A stretch of DNA of 64,000 bases, taken from positions 124,001 through 188,000 of the forward strand of contig NZ_JACDXW010000001.1 in assembly GCF_020539505.1 (NCBI RefSeq). Direction: 5' to 3'. How positions within the stretch are numbered: the stretch's first letter is position 1; the number at the start of each line of letters is the position of its first letter. The notes under the pieces are model-generated. The model saw only the letters and a program-made list of their open reading frames with translations. It was not told the origin of the DNA and made no database searches. Made by a program: the position numbers and the translations under genes. This stretch comes from Mesopusillimonas faecipullorum. Lineage in GTDB: Bacteria; Pseudomonadota; Gammaproteobacteria; Burkholderiales; Burkholderiaceae_B. This document shows, one piece after another, positions 17,865-27,422 of this stretch.

Positions 17865-19286
17865 ATGACGCTGTTTCCCATCTTCGCTCAACTTACCGGC
17901 AAACCCGTACTCGTCGTAGGGGGCGGTAGTGTGGCCGAACGCAAGGCGCAAAGCCTGCTGCGTGCGGGCGCTTTGGTACGAGTCGGCGCGCCCACGCTTA
18001 CCCCTGCCTTAAGCGAACTCGCCTCTCAGGGGCGCATAAGCTGGCTAGCGGGCAATTTCGTACCTGGCTGGTTAGACGACGTGTGGTTGGTCATCGCAGC
18101 CACCTCGGACAACGAACTGAATGCTCAGGTCGCCAAGCTGGCGGAAGAAGCTCGCATATGGGCTAACGTGGTGGATGATCCCGCCAACTGCAGTTTTCAT
18201 GTGCCGGCCATCGTTGATCGCTCCCCCGTCACTATTGCCATTTCTTCGGGCGGTCATGCCCCCGTGTTGGCTCGCCGTATTCGTGAAAAGCTGGAAACCT
18301 TGATCGATCACTCAACGGGCAGCTTGGCCGCATTGGTAGCCCGATACCGTGAAGTCATACGGAAAGCTCACCCTCAGCTTTCGGGGCGCCGTGGTTTTTA
18401 TGACTGGCTGATAGACGGCCCCGTCGGCGGCGCCTTGCGCAGCCAACAGCCCGAACACGCCGAAACTTTGCTGCAACAAGCACTGAAGCAGCCCCAAGCG
18501 CCAGCCGTCGGTAAAGTGATACTGGTCAGTGCCGGCCCCGGTGATCCTGGCTTATTGACTCTTAAAGCCTTGCGCGCCTTGAATGAAGCCGATGTCATTC
18601 TGTATGACCGCTTGGTCAGCCAAGACGTGCTCGACTTGGCGCGCCGGGACGCCGATCTTGTATATGTGGGCAAGTCGCCCGGCGAAAATCATCATCAAAC
18701 GCAAGAACGCATTCATCAGGCGATGATCGATCATGCTCGCGCTGGGCGTAAAGTTGTGCGTCTGAAGGGGGGCGACGCCTTTATCTTTGGCCGCGGCGGG
18801 GAAGAACTAGCCGTACTGGCCGAACAGGGCATCGCCTACGAGGTCGTTCCAGGCGTTACCGCCGCCATCGCTTGCGCCGCCTATGCAGGTATCCCCCTGA
18901 CGCACAGACATGTGTCTCAAGGCCTGCACCTGCTAACCGCTCATAGCGCCTTGGCACAAGACCAGCCCGATTGGGCCTCACTGGCACGAGAGAAACAAAC
19001 CCTGGGTTTCTATATGGGCGTGACGCAACTACCCGAAGTGGTGCGTCAACTGATAGGCCACGGTATGCGCCCCGACATGCCGTTCGCCTTAATAGAGAAC
19101 GGCTCACGGCCCGGTCAGCGCACCCTGACAGGCAAGCTGGAAGACCTTGAGCATCTGGCCCGAGAGCATGCCATGCAGGCCCCTTCTTTATTGCTGATAG
19201 GCGAAGTGGTGCGATTGTCCGAGCAACTTCACTGGTTCGGTCAACGATACGATCATTTAAGCGAAGCCGTACTTGAAGCCGCCTGA
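17865..19286 (+). CDS. cysG: Siroheme synthase (uroporphyrinogen-III methyltransferase / precorrin-2 dehydrogenase / ferrochelatase)
   Basis: 473 residues, fusing two modules. Residues 1-210 are the Met8p-like NAD-dependent dehydrogenase/ferrochelatase ([20 protein letters not shown], then [20 protein letters not shown]). Residues 215-460 are the SUMT methyltransferase ([58 protein letters not shown]). It makes siroheme for sulfite and nitrite reductases. Divergence from norB across an FNR-type box hints at anaerobic nitrogen-oxide regulation. No strong ribosome site is visible before ATG 17865. Confidence 0.97.
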   Translation: MTLFPIFAQLTGKPVLVVGGGSVAERKAQSLLRAGALVRVGAPTLTPALSELASQGRISWLAGNFVPGWLDDVWLVIAATSDNELNAQVAKLAEEARIWANVVDDPANCSFHVPAIVDRSPVTIAISSGGHAPVLARRIREKLETLIDHSTGSLAALVARYREVIRKAHPQLSGRRGFYDWLIDGPVGGALRSQQPEHAETLLQQALKQPQAPAVGKVILVSAGPGDPGLLTLKALRALNEADVILYDRLVSQDVLDLARRDADLVYVGKSPGENHHQTQERIHQAMIDHARAGRKVVRLKGGDAFIFGRGGEELAVLAEQGIAYEVVPGVTAAIACAAYAGIPLTHRHVSQGLHLLTAHSALAQDQPDWASLAREKQTLGFYMGVTQLPEVVRQLIGHGMRPDMPFALIENGSRPGQRTLTGKLEDLEHLAREHAMQAPSLLLIGEVVRLSEQLHWFGQRYDHLSEAVLEAA

Positions 19287-19315
19287 TAAGCGGTTTTCCG
19301 TACCAGCAAGCCATT

Positions 19316-19371
19316 AAAAAACCGCGCCCCAAAGATAGGCAAAGTGCCAGTCTTTGGGGGCGCGGTTTTTT
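19316..19371. terminator. Bidirectional terminator between cysG and bamC
   Basis: Long stem ACCGCGCCCCAAAGA / TCTTTGGGGGCGCGGT (one bulged base) with an A run on the left and a T run on the right, so it can end transcription in both directions. Confidence 0.9.
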
Positions 19372-19390
19372 GCGCCCGTACTGTTTTTGC

Positions 19391-20533
19391 TTACGGCTGC
19401 TGCATGGACTCTGCCAGCACAGAGATAATGCGGCGTGCCGTTTCAGACGTGTCGGGTTGACCTTGCTGATCACGGATGCTGACTTCGGAGTTACCGCCTT
19501 GATCACTGACGTGCACGCGATAGACTTCGGCTTCGGAAGTGTTTTTAGTACCGAACAGACGGCCAAAGAAGTTGGGCTGTTCGATTTTGCGGCCCGTGTC
19601 GGTATCGAGATAGCGTATGAAGTAATCGCCGGTGGAACGATCGCGGTCGTCGACGGAGAAGCCGGCGGAATCAATGGCTATACCCACACGGCGCCATGCG
19701 CGGTCAAACGGCTCGTTTAGCGTAAGCGTGGCCTGATCGGTGGCCTGGGTGACTTGAGCCGAGCCAGGGGCTTTTTCGGCTTGGGTGACCAGTTGCTGCG
19801 CACGCTGGACATCGGTGCCCAGGAACACCATGAGGCGAGCCAGCATGGCGGCGTTCAGGCCTGGGTCTTCGCGACCCTCGACCCATTTGAAGCCGGTATT
19901 ATCCGCAGTGCCGGTTTCGACCATTTGATCGTGGCTGATGTAGACTTCGGTCGTACCGTTGACGCGTTCCAGACGCGTGCGGAAGCGTTCGCGCTCGCCG
20001 CTGTCGTACACGGAATCCAGGATGAAGCCAAGCGCGCTTTTGATCCAGCCTTCGGGGATCTTGGCCCGGTTTTCCGCCCAGTCGGTTTCCATGATGCCGG
20101 CGCGCGGGTCTTGGGAGTGAATCGTAAAACCTTGCTCGCCCCAGAAATCCACCACCAGCGGGAAGACGGTTTCGGCTGGCATATCGACAGACAACCAGCG
20201 CATGTTGCCGTCGCGCATGACACGTACTTTATCGTTGGTGGGCAAGACATTGACTTGGCCGCTGGCATTGGCCTGAGCCTGAGCTTGCGTCTGTTGCGCG
20301 TACTGACTGTAGCTGGTTGTGCCTTCGGGCGCACGATAAGGCGCGTTCGCCCCTACCTGAGTCAGGTCGGGAGGAATAGACAAAGGATTGCCCGAGCCAG
20401 GCGACACGCTGCGATAATCCACAGATTCTTCTTGGCTGACCCACTGGTTCAACTGGCTGCAACCGCTTAGCGCCAAACTGCCCAGCGCTGCGACAGTGGC
20501 GATACGTAAAGTGTTTTTGCGCATATTCATCAT
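19391..20533 (-). CDS. bamC: Outer-membrane assembly lipoprotein BamC (NlpB)
   Basis: 380 residues. A type II signal peptide ends in the lipobox LALSGC, giving a lipidated Cys at about 25. An unstructured Gln/Ala-rich region follows, then two helix-grip domains (MRWLSVDMPAETVFPLVVDFW; TLTLNEPFDRAWRRVGIAID). BamC is a peripheral subunit of the Bam complex that inserts beta-barrel proteins. Its ATG follows the dapA stop with a one-base gap, the same dapA-bamC pairing seen in E. coli, so the two are translationally coupled. An ATG three codons in is an alternative start. Confidence 0.93.
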   Translation of the reverse strand: MMNMRKNTLRIATVAALGSLALSGCSQLNQWVSQEESVDYRSVSPGSGNPLSIPPDLTQVGANAPYRAPEGTTSYSQYAQQTQAQAQANASGQVNVLPTNDKVRVMRDGNMRWLSVDMPAETVFPLVVDFWGEQGFTIHSQDPRAGIMETDWAENRAKIPEGWIKSALGFILDSVYDSGERERFRTRLERVNGTTEVYISHDQMVETGTADNTGFKWVEGREDPGLNAAMLARLMVFLGTDVQRAQQLVTQAEKAPGSAQVTQATDQATLTLNEPFDRAWRRVGIAIDSAGFSVDDRDRSTGDYFIRYLDTDTGRKIEQPNFFGRLFGTKNTSEAEVYRVHVSDQGGNSEVSIRDQQGQPDTSETARRIISVLAESMQQP

Positions 20534-20534
20534 T

Positions 20535-21440
20535 TCAGATCAGGCCTGATTCTTGTAAGGCATGGCGCACCACGGCGTGGTGGGCCTCGCTCAGAGAGGT
20601 GAGGGGCAGGCGGTAGCCAAGGCGAGTCAGGCCCATTTCGGCCAGAGCCCACTTGACGGGGATGGGGTTGGACTCGATGAACAGAACTTTGTTCAGTACC
20701 TGCAAGCGAGCGTCGAGACGACGGGTTTCGGCAAGATCGCCGGCCAGCGCAGCCGCGCACATGTCGTGCATAAGCTTGGGAGCCACATTGGCCGTGACCG
20801 AAATATTGCCCTGCGCACCCAGTAGCAACAGGGCCGCAGCGGTGGCGTCGTCGCCACTGAAAACCTGGAAGGCTTCGGGTTTGGTGTACAGCAGACGAGC
20901 GCCGCGGGCAATATCCCCGGTAGCGTCTTTGACACCTACGATACCTGGCACCTGCGCCAGACGCAGGATGGTGTCGTTGGACATATCGGCCACCGTGCGC
21001 CCAGGCACGTTGTAGACGATGAGGGGTAAGTCTACCGCTTCAGCGGAAGTCTTGAAGTGTTGGTACAAGCCCTCTTGGGTGGGCTTGTTGTAATAAGGCA
21101 CGACTGATAAACCCGCCGCAGCGCCGGATTCGCGAGCGTATTGGGCAAGCTCTATGGCTTCGGCGGTGGAGTTACCCCCCACCCCGGCAATCACGGGTAT
21201 GCGCCCCGCCGAAACTTCAACCGTTACCCGGATGATTTCGGCATGTTCTTCCATGTTGACAGTAGGGGACTCGCCAGTGGTACCAACCGCTACGATGGCA
21301 TCGGTGCCTTGCTGCACGTGCCAATCGATGAGTTTTTTGTACGCAGGGTAATCCAGGCTACCGTCGGGATGCATGGGTGTGACCAAGGCCACCATGCTGC
21401 CCCGAAAAATGGGGGTTGCTGAATCTGCTGCGCTAGCCAT
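20535..21440 (-). CDS. dapA: 4-hydroxy-tetrahydrodipicolinate synthase
   Basis: 301 residues, (beta/alpha)8 barrel. It condenses pyruvate with aspartate semialdehyde, the first step of the lysine/diaminopimelate branch. Motifs are [21 protein letters not shown], the Tyr of [12 protein letters not shown] and the Schiff-base Lys in GVKDATGD. I set the start at ATG 21440 with CGGAG upstream. The open frame extends 57 codons further upstream, but that part is unlike the family and lacks a ribosome site. It is followed without gap by bamC. Confidence 0.96.
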   Translation of the reverse strand: MASAADSATPIFRGSMVALVTPMHPDGSLDYPAYKKLIDWHVQQGTDAIVAVGTTGESPTVNMEEHAEIIRVTVEVSAGRIPVIAGVGGNSTAEAIELAQYARESGAAAGLSVVPYYNKPTQEGLYQHFKTSAEAVDLPLIVYNVPGRTVADMSNDTILRLAQVPGIVGVKDATGDIARGARLLYTKPEAFQVFSGDDATAAALLLLGAQGNISVTANVAPKLMHDMCAAALAGDLAETRRLDARLQVLNKVLFIESNPIPVKWALAEMGLTRLGYRLPLTSLSEAHHAVVRHALQESGLI

Positions 21441-21550
21441 GATGAAATTACTCCGAGCGGGACAAGCCGACTGCGCGTACGCGCGCTTTGATAAATCGTG
21501 TAAGTTTACCGGATTCGTCGCCCGATGGCTGACGTCTGGTGAGGATGCCG

Positions 21551-22201
21551 CTATAAAAACCAGCGCACGATGCTTTGACCGAAGCTGAGCAAGGGGCCCA
21601 GCGCCACCCACAACACCCCGGTAAGCATCAGCACGATAAGAATGATCATGCCATAGGGTTCAATGCGGGCGTATTTCCAGGCCAGCGAATGTGGTAACAA
21701 GCTGAACACAATGCGCCCTCCATCTAGCGGCGGCAGTGGAAAGAGGTTCAAGGCCATCAACACCAGATTGACCTGGATGCCGGCTATGCTCATCTGTACC
21801 CAGAAATTCTGGGCGTTCAAACCCGAGTCGGCCAGTAGGCGCAGGCTGATGGCCCAGAGTATGGCCATGACCAGGTTTGAGGCCGGGCCGGCCAAGGCGA
21901 CCCACAGCATGTCTTGCTTGGGCTTACGCAGGCGCCCCCAGTCGACCGGTACGGGTTTGGCCCAGCCGAACAACATGCCGGCCCCCCCCATAAGCTTGGT
22001 AGAAAACAGAAGCACCAAGGGCACGACTATGGTGCCGACAGGGTCGATATGCCGGATGGGATTCAAGCTGACGCGCCCCGCCTGATAGGCGGTGGGGTCG
22101 CCGAACATACGTGCCACATAGCCATGGGCGGCCTCGTGCAAGGTAATGCCGAACAGCACGGGCAAAGCGTAGACGGTAATGGTTTGAATCAAAGATTCCA
22201 T
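21551..22201 (-). CDS. Site-2-protease-like M50 family zinc metallopeptidase
   Basis: 216 residues, about five to six membrane helices. The zinc site is HEAAH at residues 22-26, with the third ligand in [11 protein letters not shown] (Asp160). [10 protein letters not shown] helix is also typical. This is the minimal, PDZ-less M50B type common next to tRNA-modification and tryptophan genes in proteobacteria. It should cut substrates within the inner membrane; targets are unknown. It lies on the same strand as the YciO-like gene upstream (77-base gap) and probably shares its transcript. Confidence 0.92.
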   Translation of the reverse strand: MESLIQTITVYALPVLFGITLHEAAHGYVARMFGDPTAYQAGRVSLNPIRHIDPVGTIVVPLVLLFSTKLMGGAGMLFGWAKPVPVDWGRLRKPKQDMLWVALAGPASNLVMAILWAISLRLLADSGLNAQNFWVQMSIAGIQVNLVLMALNLFPLPPLDGGRIVFSLLPHSLAWKYARIEPYGMIILIVLMLTGVLWVALGPLLSFGQSIVRWFL

Positions 22202-22278
22202 GTTTTAATCCGCGCCCATGATCAGGCGGCAATGTTGCGTGCAAAAGAAATGCCTCTTGCACGCGGGAAAGCACGATT

Positions 22279-22905
22279 CTACGACAAGCCCAGCACGGAG
22301 GCGTCGCCGGCGCCCTGACGGACGATAAGGGGCTCCTCGCCACTCAAATCAATAACAGTAGTGGGCTTGAGCGGGCAGGCGCCGCTATCGATGACCGCAT
22401 CCAGTTGACCCGCGTAGCGCTGATGGATGAGTTCCGGGTCGTTAAGCGGCTCTTCTTCCCCATCGGGAATCAGCGTTGTCGACATCAGCACCGAGCCCAC
22501 GCATTCCAACAAAGCCAGGGTGACATTGTGGTCGGGCACGCGTATGCCTATGGTTTTGCGGGAAGGATGCGACACCCGGCGAGGCACATCCCGGGTTGCC
22601 TCCAGGATGAAAGTCCAGGGCCCGGGTGTGGCCAGTTTCAGCAGCCGGTACTGTTTGTTATCGACGCGGGCAAACTGGCCAATTTCGGCCAGGTCTCGGC
22701 ACAGCAGCGTCAGGTGATGACGCTCATCTAGGCCCCGAATGCGCCTGAGTTTATCGGCAGCCGTTTTGTCGTCCAGCTTGGCCACCACGGCGTAGCTGGA
22801 GTCGGTTGGCACCGCAACCAAACCACCCTGTTCAATAAATTGTGCAGCCTGCTTAAGCAAGCGTACCTGGGGATTCTGCGGATGCACGGTAAACAGTTGG
22901 GTCAT
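22279..22905 (-). CDS. Sua5/YciO/YrdC family threonylcarbamoyl-AMP synthase-like protein
   Basis: 208 residues with the YrdC fold: GLVAVPTDSSYAVVA near residue 30, then KLRRIRGLDERHHLTLLCRDL, the PGPWTFILEAT motif, RKTIGIRVPDH and a late STTLIPDGEEEP. TsaC/Sua5 members make threonylcarbamoyl-AMP for t6A in tRNA. This sequence looks more like the YciO subgroup, whose function is less certain. A GGGAGACC ribosome site precedes ATG 22905. It is in a head-to-tail row with the M50 peptidase. Confidence 0.85.
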   Translation of the reverse strand: MTQLFTVHPQNPQVRLLKQAAQFIEQGGLVAVPTDSSYAVVAKLDDKTAADKLRRIRGLDERHHLTLLCRDLAEIGQFARVDNKQYRLLKLATPGPWTFILEATRDVPRRVSHPSRKTIGIRVPDHNVTLALLECVGSVLMSTTLIPDGEEEPLNDPELIHQRYAGQLDAVIDSGACPLKPTTVIDLSGEEPLIVRQGAGDASVLGLS

Positions 22906-22956
22906 CTCTGGTCTCCCATGGAATGGAATAAAGGTAAAAACCGCGGCAACTGACGG

Positions 22957-23790
22957 CTAATTGTCGCAAGGCCCTGGCAGATCGGGTTCGGCCAAACGGG
23001 CATCGGTATCCATGTGCGTAGCCGAAGCCTTTTGGCCAGCCGCTGGCGTGCGGTTATCCAGCCAGTCTATACCTGCAACCCCCTCGGCGGCCAACCATTC
23101 GTTGGCCGCGCGAAAGTGACCGCACCCGATAAAAGGCCGAGGCGGGCGCAAGGCTGACAAGGGCGAGGGATGGTTGGACTTGAGCACGCATACCCGCCCT
23201 GCCCCCTGCGTTTGCTCGATCAAGGCCTGCTTAGACTGAGCATGCGCTCCCCAAAGCAAAAACACCTTGGGCCCAGGCATACGCAACACATGCGCCAGAA
23301 TCGCGTCGGTAACGGTTTCCCATCCCATCTTGGCATGCGAGCCCGCCTGATGCGCCTGAACGGTCAGCGAGGTGTTCAGCAACAGCACCCCCTGCCTTGC
23401 CCAACGTATCAAGCTGTTGCGCTGGGGAGTAAAACTTTCGGGATATTCTTTATGCAGCTCAGCAAAAATATTGCGCAGGCTGGGAGGAATGGCGCAAGCA
23501 TCGGGCACCGAGAAAGCCAGCCCTTGAGCTTGGTTAGGCCCGTGATAAGGGTCTTGCCCCAAAATGACCACCCTGACGTCTTCTGGGGCGGTCTCGAGCA
23601 AAGCACGAAACGGCCTAAGCGGAAACACCGTCACGCCGGCTTGCAGGCGCTCGTCGAGAAATGCGCTGAGTCTGCTCAGCACGTGCTTAACGTCGGCGCT
23701 GTCAAAGGCGGCTCGCCAACCATGGGGCAAGGCTTCGAGATGCGCGAGCAGGTTTCCCTGAAAAGCGTTGTCTACCGTTGCTTCAGTCAT
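22957..23790 (-). CDS. ung: Uracil-DNA glycosylase
   Basis: 277 residues, family 1 UDG. The catalytic water-activating motif GQDPYHG puts Asp at about 80. GLAFSVPDACAIPPSLRNIF and LLLNTSLTVQAHQAGSHA follow. The HPSPLSALRPPRPFIG loop carries the catalytic His and the DNA-intercalating region. It removes uracil from DNA at the start of base-excision repair. A C-terminal tail of about 35 polar residues extends past the usual end. It is downstream of the MCE transporter operon with a 23-base gap. Confidence 0.96.
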   Translation of the reverse strand: MTEATVDNAFQGNLLAHLEALPHGWRAAFDSADVKHVLSRLSAFLDERLQAGVTVFPLRPFRALLETAPEDVRVVILGQDPYHGPNQAQGLAFSVPDACAIPPSLRNIFAELHKEYPESFTPQRNSLIRWARQGVLLLNTSLTVQAHQAGSHAKMGWETVTDAILAHVLRMPGPKVFLLWGAHAQSKQALIEQTQGAGRVCVLKSNHPSPLSALRPPRPFIGCGHFRAANEWLAAEGVAGIDWLDNRTPAAGQKASATHMDTDARLAEPDLPGPCDN

Positions 23791-23813
23791 GCGTATCTAT
23801 TTTGACGGCTAAG

Positions 23814-24485
23814 CTATTTGGCGCCACGATCTGCGGTTGACGAGGCGTAAGCTTGCAGCAAGGGTGCCATCCATTCGATGATTTGGGTATTAAGTGTATG
23901 TACCGCCTGACCATAAGCCTGCACAACCTCGGGTACTTGCTTGCCTTGAACTGGTTGCGAAATGGTAAAGCGCTTTACCCCCAAAGGCTGAGCATTGCTG
24001 GCGCGAATAAGAGCAGCATCCAGCACCACTTGCACCACGGGCTCGCCGTGTTCGTAGCGCACCTGGAAGGCGCTCAGGTCGCCGCCGAGCAGCACATCGG
24101 GGCGCAAACCCGTACCGGCAGGCACCACCATTTGCACTAAACCACTTTCACGCAAGGCCAACATCTGGCGTTGGCGCAGTATGATCGGCGCCGAATCGCT
24201 CCAGCGTGCGCCCTTGTAGGCACTTAGCTCGTTGCCCTCAGGCATGACGACTATGCGATCACTGTTAAGCGCCTGTCCGGCCATAGGTGTGGCTACCGCG
24301 ACCGTCATGGACAGAGGCTGGCTGGCCACGGATGGCACAGTAGAGACGGGCAACTCGTAGCGCACTACGGGTTCGTTACTGGGCAGCAAGGAGCACCCTG
24401 CCGCGCCAAGCGCCAAGGCCCCTGCCAACAAATGGCGGCTGACGCGACGCAGACTGATAGAGGAGATGGCAGCAATAGGCTTCAA
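23814..24485 (-). CDS. MCE-associated ABC-type transport auxiliary lipoprotein (PqiC/DUF330-like)
   Basis: 223 residues. A signal peptide with the lipobox LGAAGC marks an outer-membrane or periplasmic lipoprotein (Cys at about 31). The body shows the family pattern (VRYELPVSTVPS, DRIVVMPEGNELSAYKGARWSDSAP, RPDVLLGGDLSAFQVRYEHGEPVVQVVLDAALI). Proteins of this family partner with MCE rings in lipid transport between the membranes. The start overlaps the stop of the MCE gene, and the gene closes a four-gene operon. Confidence 0.87.
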   Translation of the reverse strand: MKPIAAISSISLRRVSRHLLAGALALGAAGCSLLPSNEPVVRYELPVSTVPSVASQPLSMTVAVATPMAGQALNSDRIVVMPEGNELSAYKGARWSDSAPIILRQRQMLALRESGLVQMVVPAGTGLRPDVLLGGDLSAFQVRYEHGEPVVQVVLDAALIRASNAQPLGVKRFTISQPVQGKQVPEVVQAYGQAVHTLNTQIIEWMAPLLQAYASSTADRGAK

Positions 24486-25447
24486 GGCGTGTACTCCACG
24501 TAGTTATCCCCGCCCAGCAAGTAACTCGCAGGGTTGTCGTTCATTCTTTGCAGCATGGTTTCGATAGTGCCCAGGGTGTTACGCATCTGGCTCAAGGCAG
24601 GGCCGATTTCTTGCAAGCCCTGTATGCCACTGCCTAGCGCCCCGGCATTATTATCAATGACTTGCTCCAGACTGCCGCTTGCTTGCGCCAGCGAGGCCAT
24701 GGCTTGCTTCATGGAGTCAAGAGATTCGCGGCCCTGCTTACCCAGCAGGGAATCCGCATTGGCGGCCAACTTGGTCACCTGCTGCAGCATCGTCGTCAAC
24801 TGCCCGGAAGACCCATGCAGACTTTGCATCAAGCTCTGCAAGTCTCCGGTTTGCTCGGACAAGGCTTCGGTCAGGTCATCAAGGTTTTCGAAGACATGAC
24901 TAAGGTGACGCGCATTATCGGAGGAAAAAAATCGCTTGGCATTGACTACCAGCTCGGTCAGATTGTTCATGAGGTTGTCGCCGCCGCTCAACAACTGACT
25001 GATGGGCGAAGGTGCCGCGACCAGTATGGGGTCGCCGGGCTCATCGATCTCATCATCCGTCATGGTTCTCTCGCCTGTCAGCAAGGGGCTATCAGGGCTA
25101 CCGCCACTAAGGCCAATGACAGAACTCCCGGTGATCCCCGTCATGACCAGACGCGCCCGGGTATCGGCATGAATGGGCAGGTTTTCGGGCAACTTGATGC
25201 GTGCGCGCACACGACGCATATCGCTGGGATCCAGCGTCAAGGAAACAACCTCACCCACCTTGATGCCGTTATATTGGACGGAGCTGCCCACCGACAGCCC
25301 CTGCACCGCCTCGTCGAACAAGACCGTGTAGTAGCGCTCGGAAGAGCCCTGCCCCGTGCCCGCCAGCCACAGGGCAAACAGCAAAGCCCCCGCGCTGACG
25401 ATGACGGTAAAGAGTCCGATCAAGACATGATGCGCCCTGGGTTCCAT
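24482..25447 (-). CDS. MCE (MlaD-like) phospholipid-transport substrate-binding protein
   Basis: 321 residues. One N-terminal membrane anchor (HHVLIGLFTVIVSAGALLFALWLAG) is followed by a single MCE domain (YYTVLFDEAVQGLSVGSSVQYNGIKVGEV... to TGITGSSVIGLSGGS). A long helical C-terminal region forms the tube or coiled part. MCE proteins assemble as hexamers that bridge the periplasm and carry lipids. It overlaps the ATPase gene by one base and the lipoprotein gene by four, so all four products are likely made together. Confidence 0.93.
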   Translation of the reverse strand: MEPRAHHVLIGLFTVIVSAGALLFALWLAGTGQGSSERYYTVLFDEAVQGLSVGSSVQYNGIKVGEVVSLTLDPSDMRRVRARIKLPENLPIHADTRARLVMTGITGSSVIGLSGGSPDSPLLTGERTMTDDEIDEPGDPILVAAPSPISQLLSGGDNLMNNLTELVVNAKRFFSSDNARHLSHVFENLDDLTEALSEQTGDLQSLMQSLHGSSGQLTTMLQQVTKLAANADSLLGKQGRESLDSMKQAMASLAQASGSLEQVIDNNAGALGSGIQGLQEIGPALSQMRNTLGTIETMLQRMNDNPASYLLGGDNYVEYTP

Positions 25448-26244
25448 TAGGAGTTTCTCCGAGATGATTCACTTGCTTGCTGGGCGGATCTTCCTCGGGG
25501 CCCGTGGAAGTATTCGCGTACCCAGGCATCGTCGTAATTTTCCACGACACTGAGCTTGTCGGCCACCATCACGCGCTTACGCGACAACACCGCCACGCGG
25601 TCGCAGATGGTATAGAGGGTATCCAAATCGTGCGTAACCAAAAAAACGGTAAGGCCTAGGGCATCACGCAAGGTCAGAATGAGTTGGTCGAAAGCGCCTG
25701 CACCGATGGGATCCAGCCCCGCCGTCGGCTCGTCCAGAAAAAGAAGGTCTGGATCCAGCGCCAGCGCCCTGGCCAAGGCGGCACGCTTGACCATGCCACC
25801 CGACAAAGAACTGGGGTATTGCGTTGCCGCGTTGGGTGGCAGGCCGGCCAGGGCAATTTTCACCCGGGCAATCTCTTCGGCATCAGCCCGCGAAAGCCCG
25901 GCTTGCTCAATCAAGGGAAAAGCGACGTTCTCGATGACGGTAAGCGACGAAAACAGCGCTCCGCGTTGAAACAGCACGCCAAAACGTTTTTCTATGTGCG
26001 AACGGCGCTCGGGCGGCAAGGCGAGTAAGTCTTCGCCAAAAATATGTATGCTGCCAGACGCCGGACGTTGCAGGCCCACTATGGAACGCAAGAGCACGGA
26101 CTTCCCGGTGCCCGACCCCCCAACCACACCCAGGATTTCACCTTGGTAGATGTCGAGGTCGAGTGCATCGTGCACCACGTGTGAGCCAAATTGATTGGTT
26201 AGGCCCCGCACCTGCGCGATAGTTTGAGTGCGCGCCATTACCAT
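25447..26244 (-). CDS. MlaF-like ABC transporter ATP-binding protein
   Basis: 265 residues. Walker A GGSGTGKSVL near residue 40, the signature LSGGMVKRAALARALALDP near 148, Walker B LLFLDEPTAGLDP and the switch His in THDLDTL. It energises lipid movement through the MCE complex at the inner membrane. The C-terminus is extended by a polar tail (HGPRGRSAQQASESSRRNS) not typical of ABC cores. It overlaps the permease stop by seven bases and the MCE gene by one base. Confidence 0.95.
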   Translation of the reverse strand: MVMARTQTIAQVRGLTNQFGSHVVHDALDLDIYQGEILGVVGGSGTGKSVLLRSIVGLQRPASGSIHIFGEDLLALPPERRSHIEKRFGVLFQRGALFSSLTVIENVAFPLIEQAGLSRADAEEIARVKIALAGLPPNAATQYPSSLSGGMVKRAALARALALDPDLLFLDEPTAGLDPIGAGAFDQLILTLRDALGLTVFLVTHDLDTLYTICDRVAVLSRKRVMVADKLSVVENYDDAWVREYFHGPRGRSAQQASESSRRNS

Positions 26245-27398
26245 CCCATTTCCATATAGAACAAGGCCGCCACGGCATCGAGCAGAATGACAACGAAGAT
26301 GGACTGCACCACCGCCGACGTGGTACGCGTGCCCACAGACTGTGCGCTACCACTAACCTTGAAGCCCTCGGAGCAACCGATAACGGCAATCAAAAACGCA
26401 AATATCGGGGCTTTGGCCATGCCCAGCACAAAGTGTTTAACGGCCACATCACGCTGCAAAATAGTGACGAACATATTGGGCGAGATATCGAGCGCCACCG
26501 CGCTAACAACCATCCCCCCCAGAATCCCGGAGATCATGCCGACGAAGGTCAGAAGCGGTAAAGCCACCAACAGCGCAGCCACTCTTGGAATCATCAGTAC
26601 TTCGACAGGGTCTAGCCCGGTCATGCGCAAGGCGTCTATTTCTTCGTTGACCTTCATGAGCCCTAGCTGGGCTGCGTAGGCGCTTGCCGTACGTCCGGCA
26701 ACCAGAATGGCGGCCAGTAAAACCGCGAATTCTCGTAGAAAGGAAAAGCCGACCAGATCGACGGTGTAAATGGTGGCACCGAAGTTGGCCAATATGGTGG
26801 CGCCCAGAAAGGCAACCACAGCCCCCACCATGAAGGTCAGCAAGGCAACGATAGGCACCGCCCTGAAACCCGCCACGTCCAGCTGAGCGACGACAGAGGT
26901 GGGCCGCCAGCGCTTGGGCGAAAACAAGCAGAGGAAAAATACCTGCAGTGTCAGGCCAATAGCGCCCAGCAGCGACACAATTTGCTTGCCTATGCCCTCA
27001 ACCGCTTCGCCGATTTCACCCAAGACCTGCTGTGCAGTCGACACCGGTTTCGCAGCATCGCCACCTTGGGCGGCATCCGCCTCGGCTTGTAATATCGTTT
27101 CCAGCAAAGCTTTGCGGGCCGCGTTGTCTTGCGTGTCGATGGCCAGCCAACGCTTGACAACATCAGCACCCAATAGCCCTAGCAGCTGCATGGCGCCGAC
27201 GGTGTCTATGGCTTTCAGCCCGCTGGCATCGATACGGCTGGGGTCAAAGCTGGAAAGCTGGTGCTGTTTACGAAATGCGGCGACCTGGCGTACCAGGTCG
27301 CCATGGTTGGCCAGCAACCATGAGCCTCGCAGTAGCAACTGGCCCGACTGCCCCGCTCCCTGCCATTCAAGGTATGAATCGTTTGCCGATGACCGCAT
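26238..27398 (-). CDS. MlaE-like permease with an N-terminal STAS domain
   Basis: 386 residues. The N-terminal 120 residues form a STAS-like domain (GQLLLRGSWLLANHGDLV, then SRIDASGLKAIDTVGAMQLL). The remaining 260 are the YrbE/MlaE permease with five membrane helices and signatures GAVVAFLGATILANFGA and MKVNEEIDALRMTGLDPVEV. In E. coli the STAS protein MlaB is separate, so here the two are fused. It is the first gene of the lipid-transport operon that runs to 23814. Confidence 0.93.
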   Translation of the reverse strand: MRSSANDSYLEWQGAGQSGQLLLRGSWLLANHGDLVRQVAAFRKQHQLSSFDPSRIDASGLKAIDTVGAMQLLGLLGADVVKRWLAIDTQDNAARKALLETILQAEADAAQGGDAAKPVSTAQQVLGEIGEAVEGIGKQIVSLLGAIGLTLQVFFLCLFSPKRWRPTSVVAQLDVAGFRAVPIVALLTFMVGAVVAFLGATILANFGATIYTVDLVGFSFLREFAVLLAAILVAGRTASAYAAQLGLMKVNEEIDALRMTGLDPVEVLMIPRVAALLVALPLLTFVGMISGILGGMVVSAVALDISPNMFVTILQRDVAVKHFVLGMAKAPIFAFLIAVIGCSEGFKVSGSAQSVGTRTTSAVVQSIFVVILLDAVAALFYMEMGW

Positions 27399-27422
27399 CC
27401 CGTTCCCTTGGGCTTGTTAACA

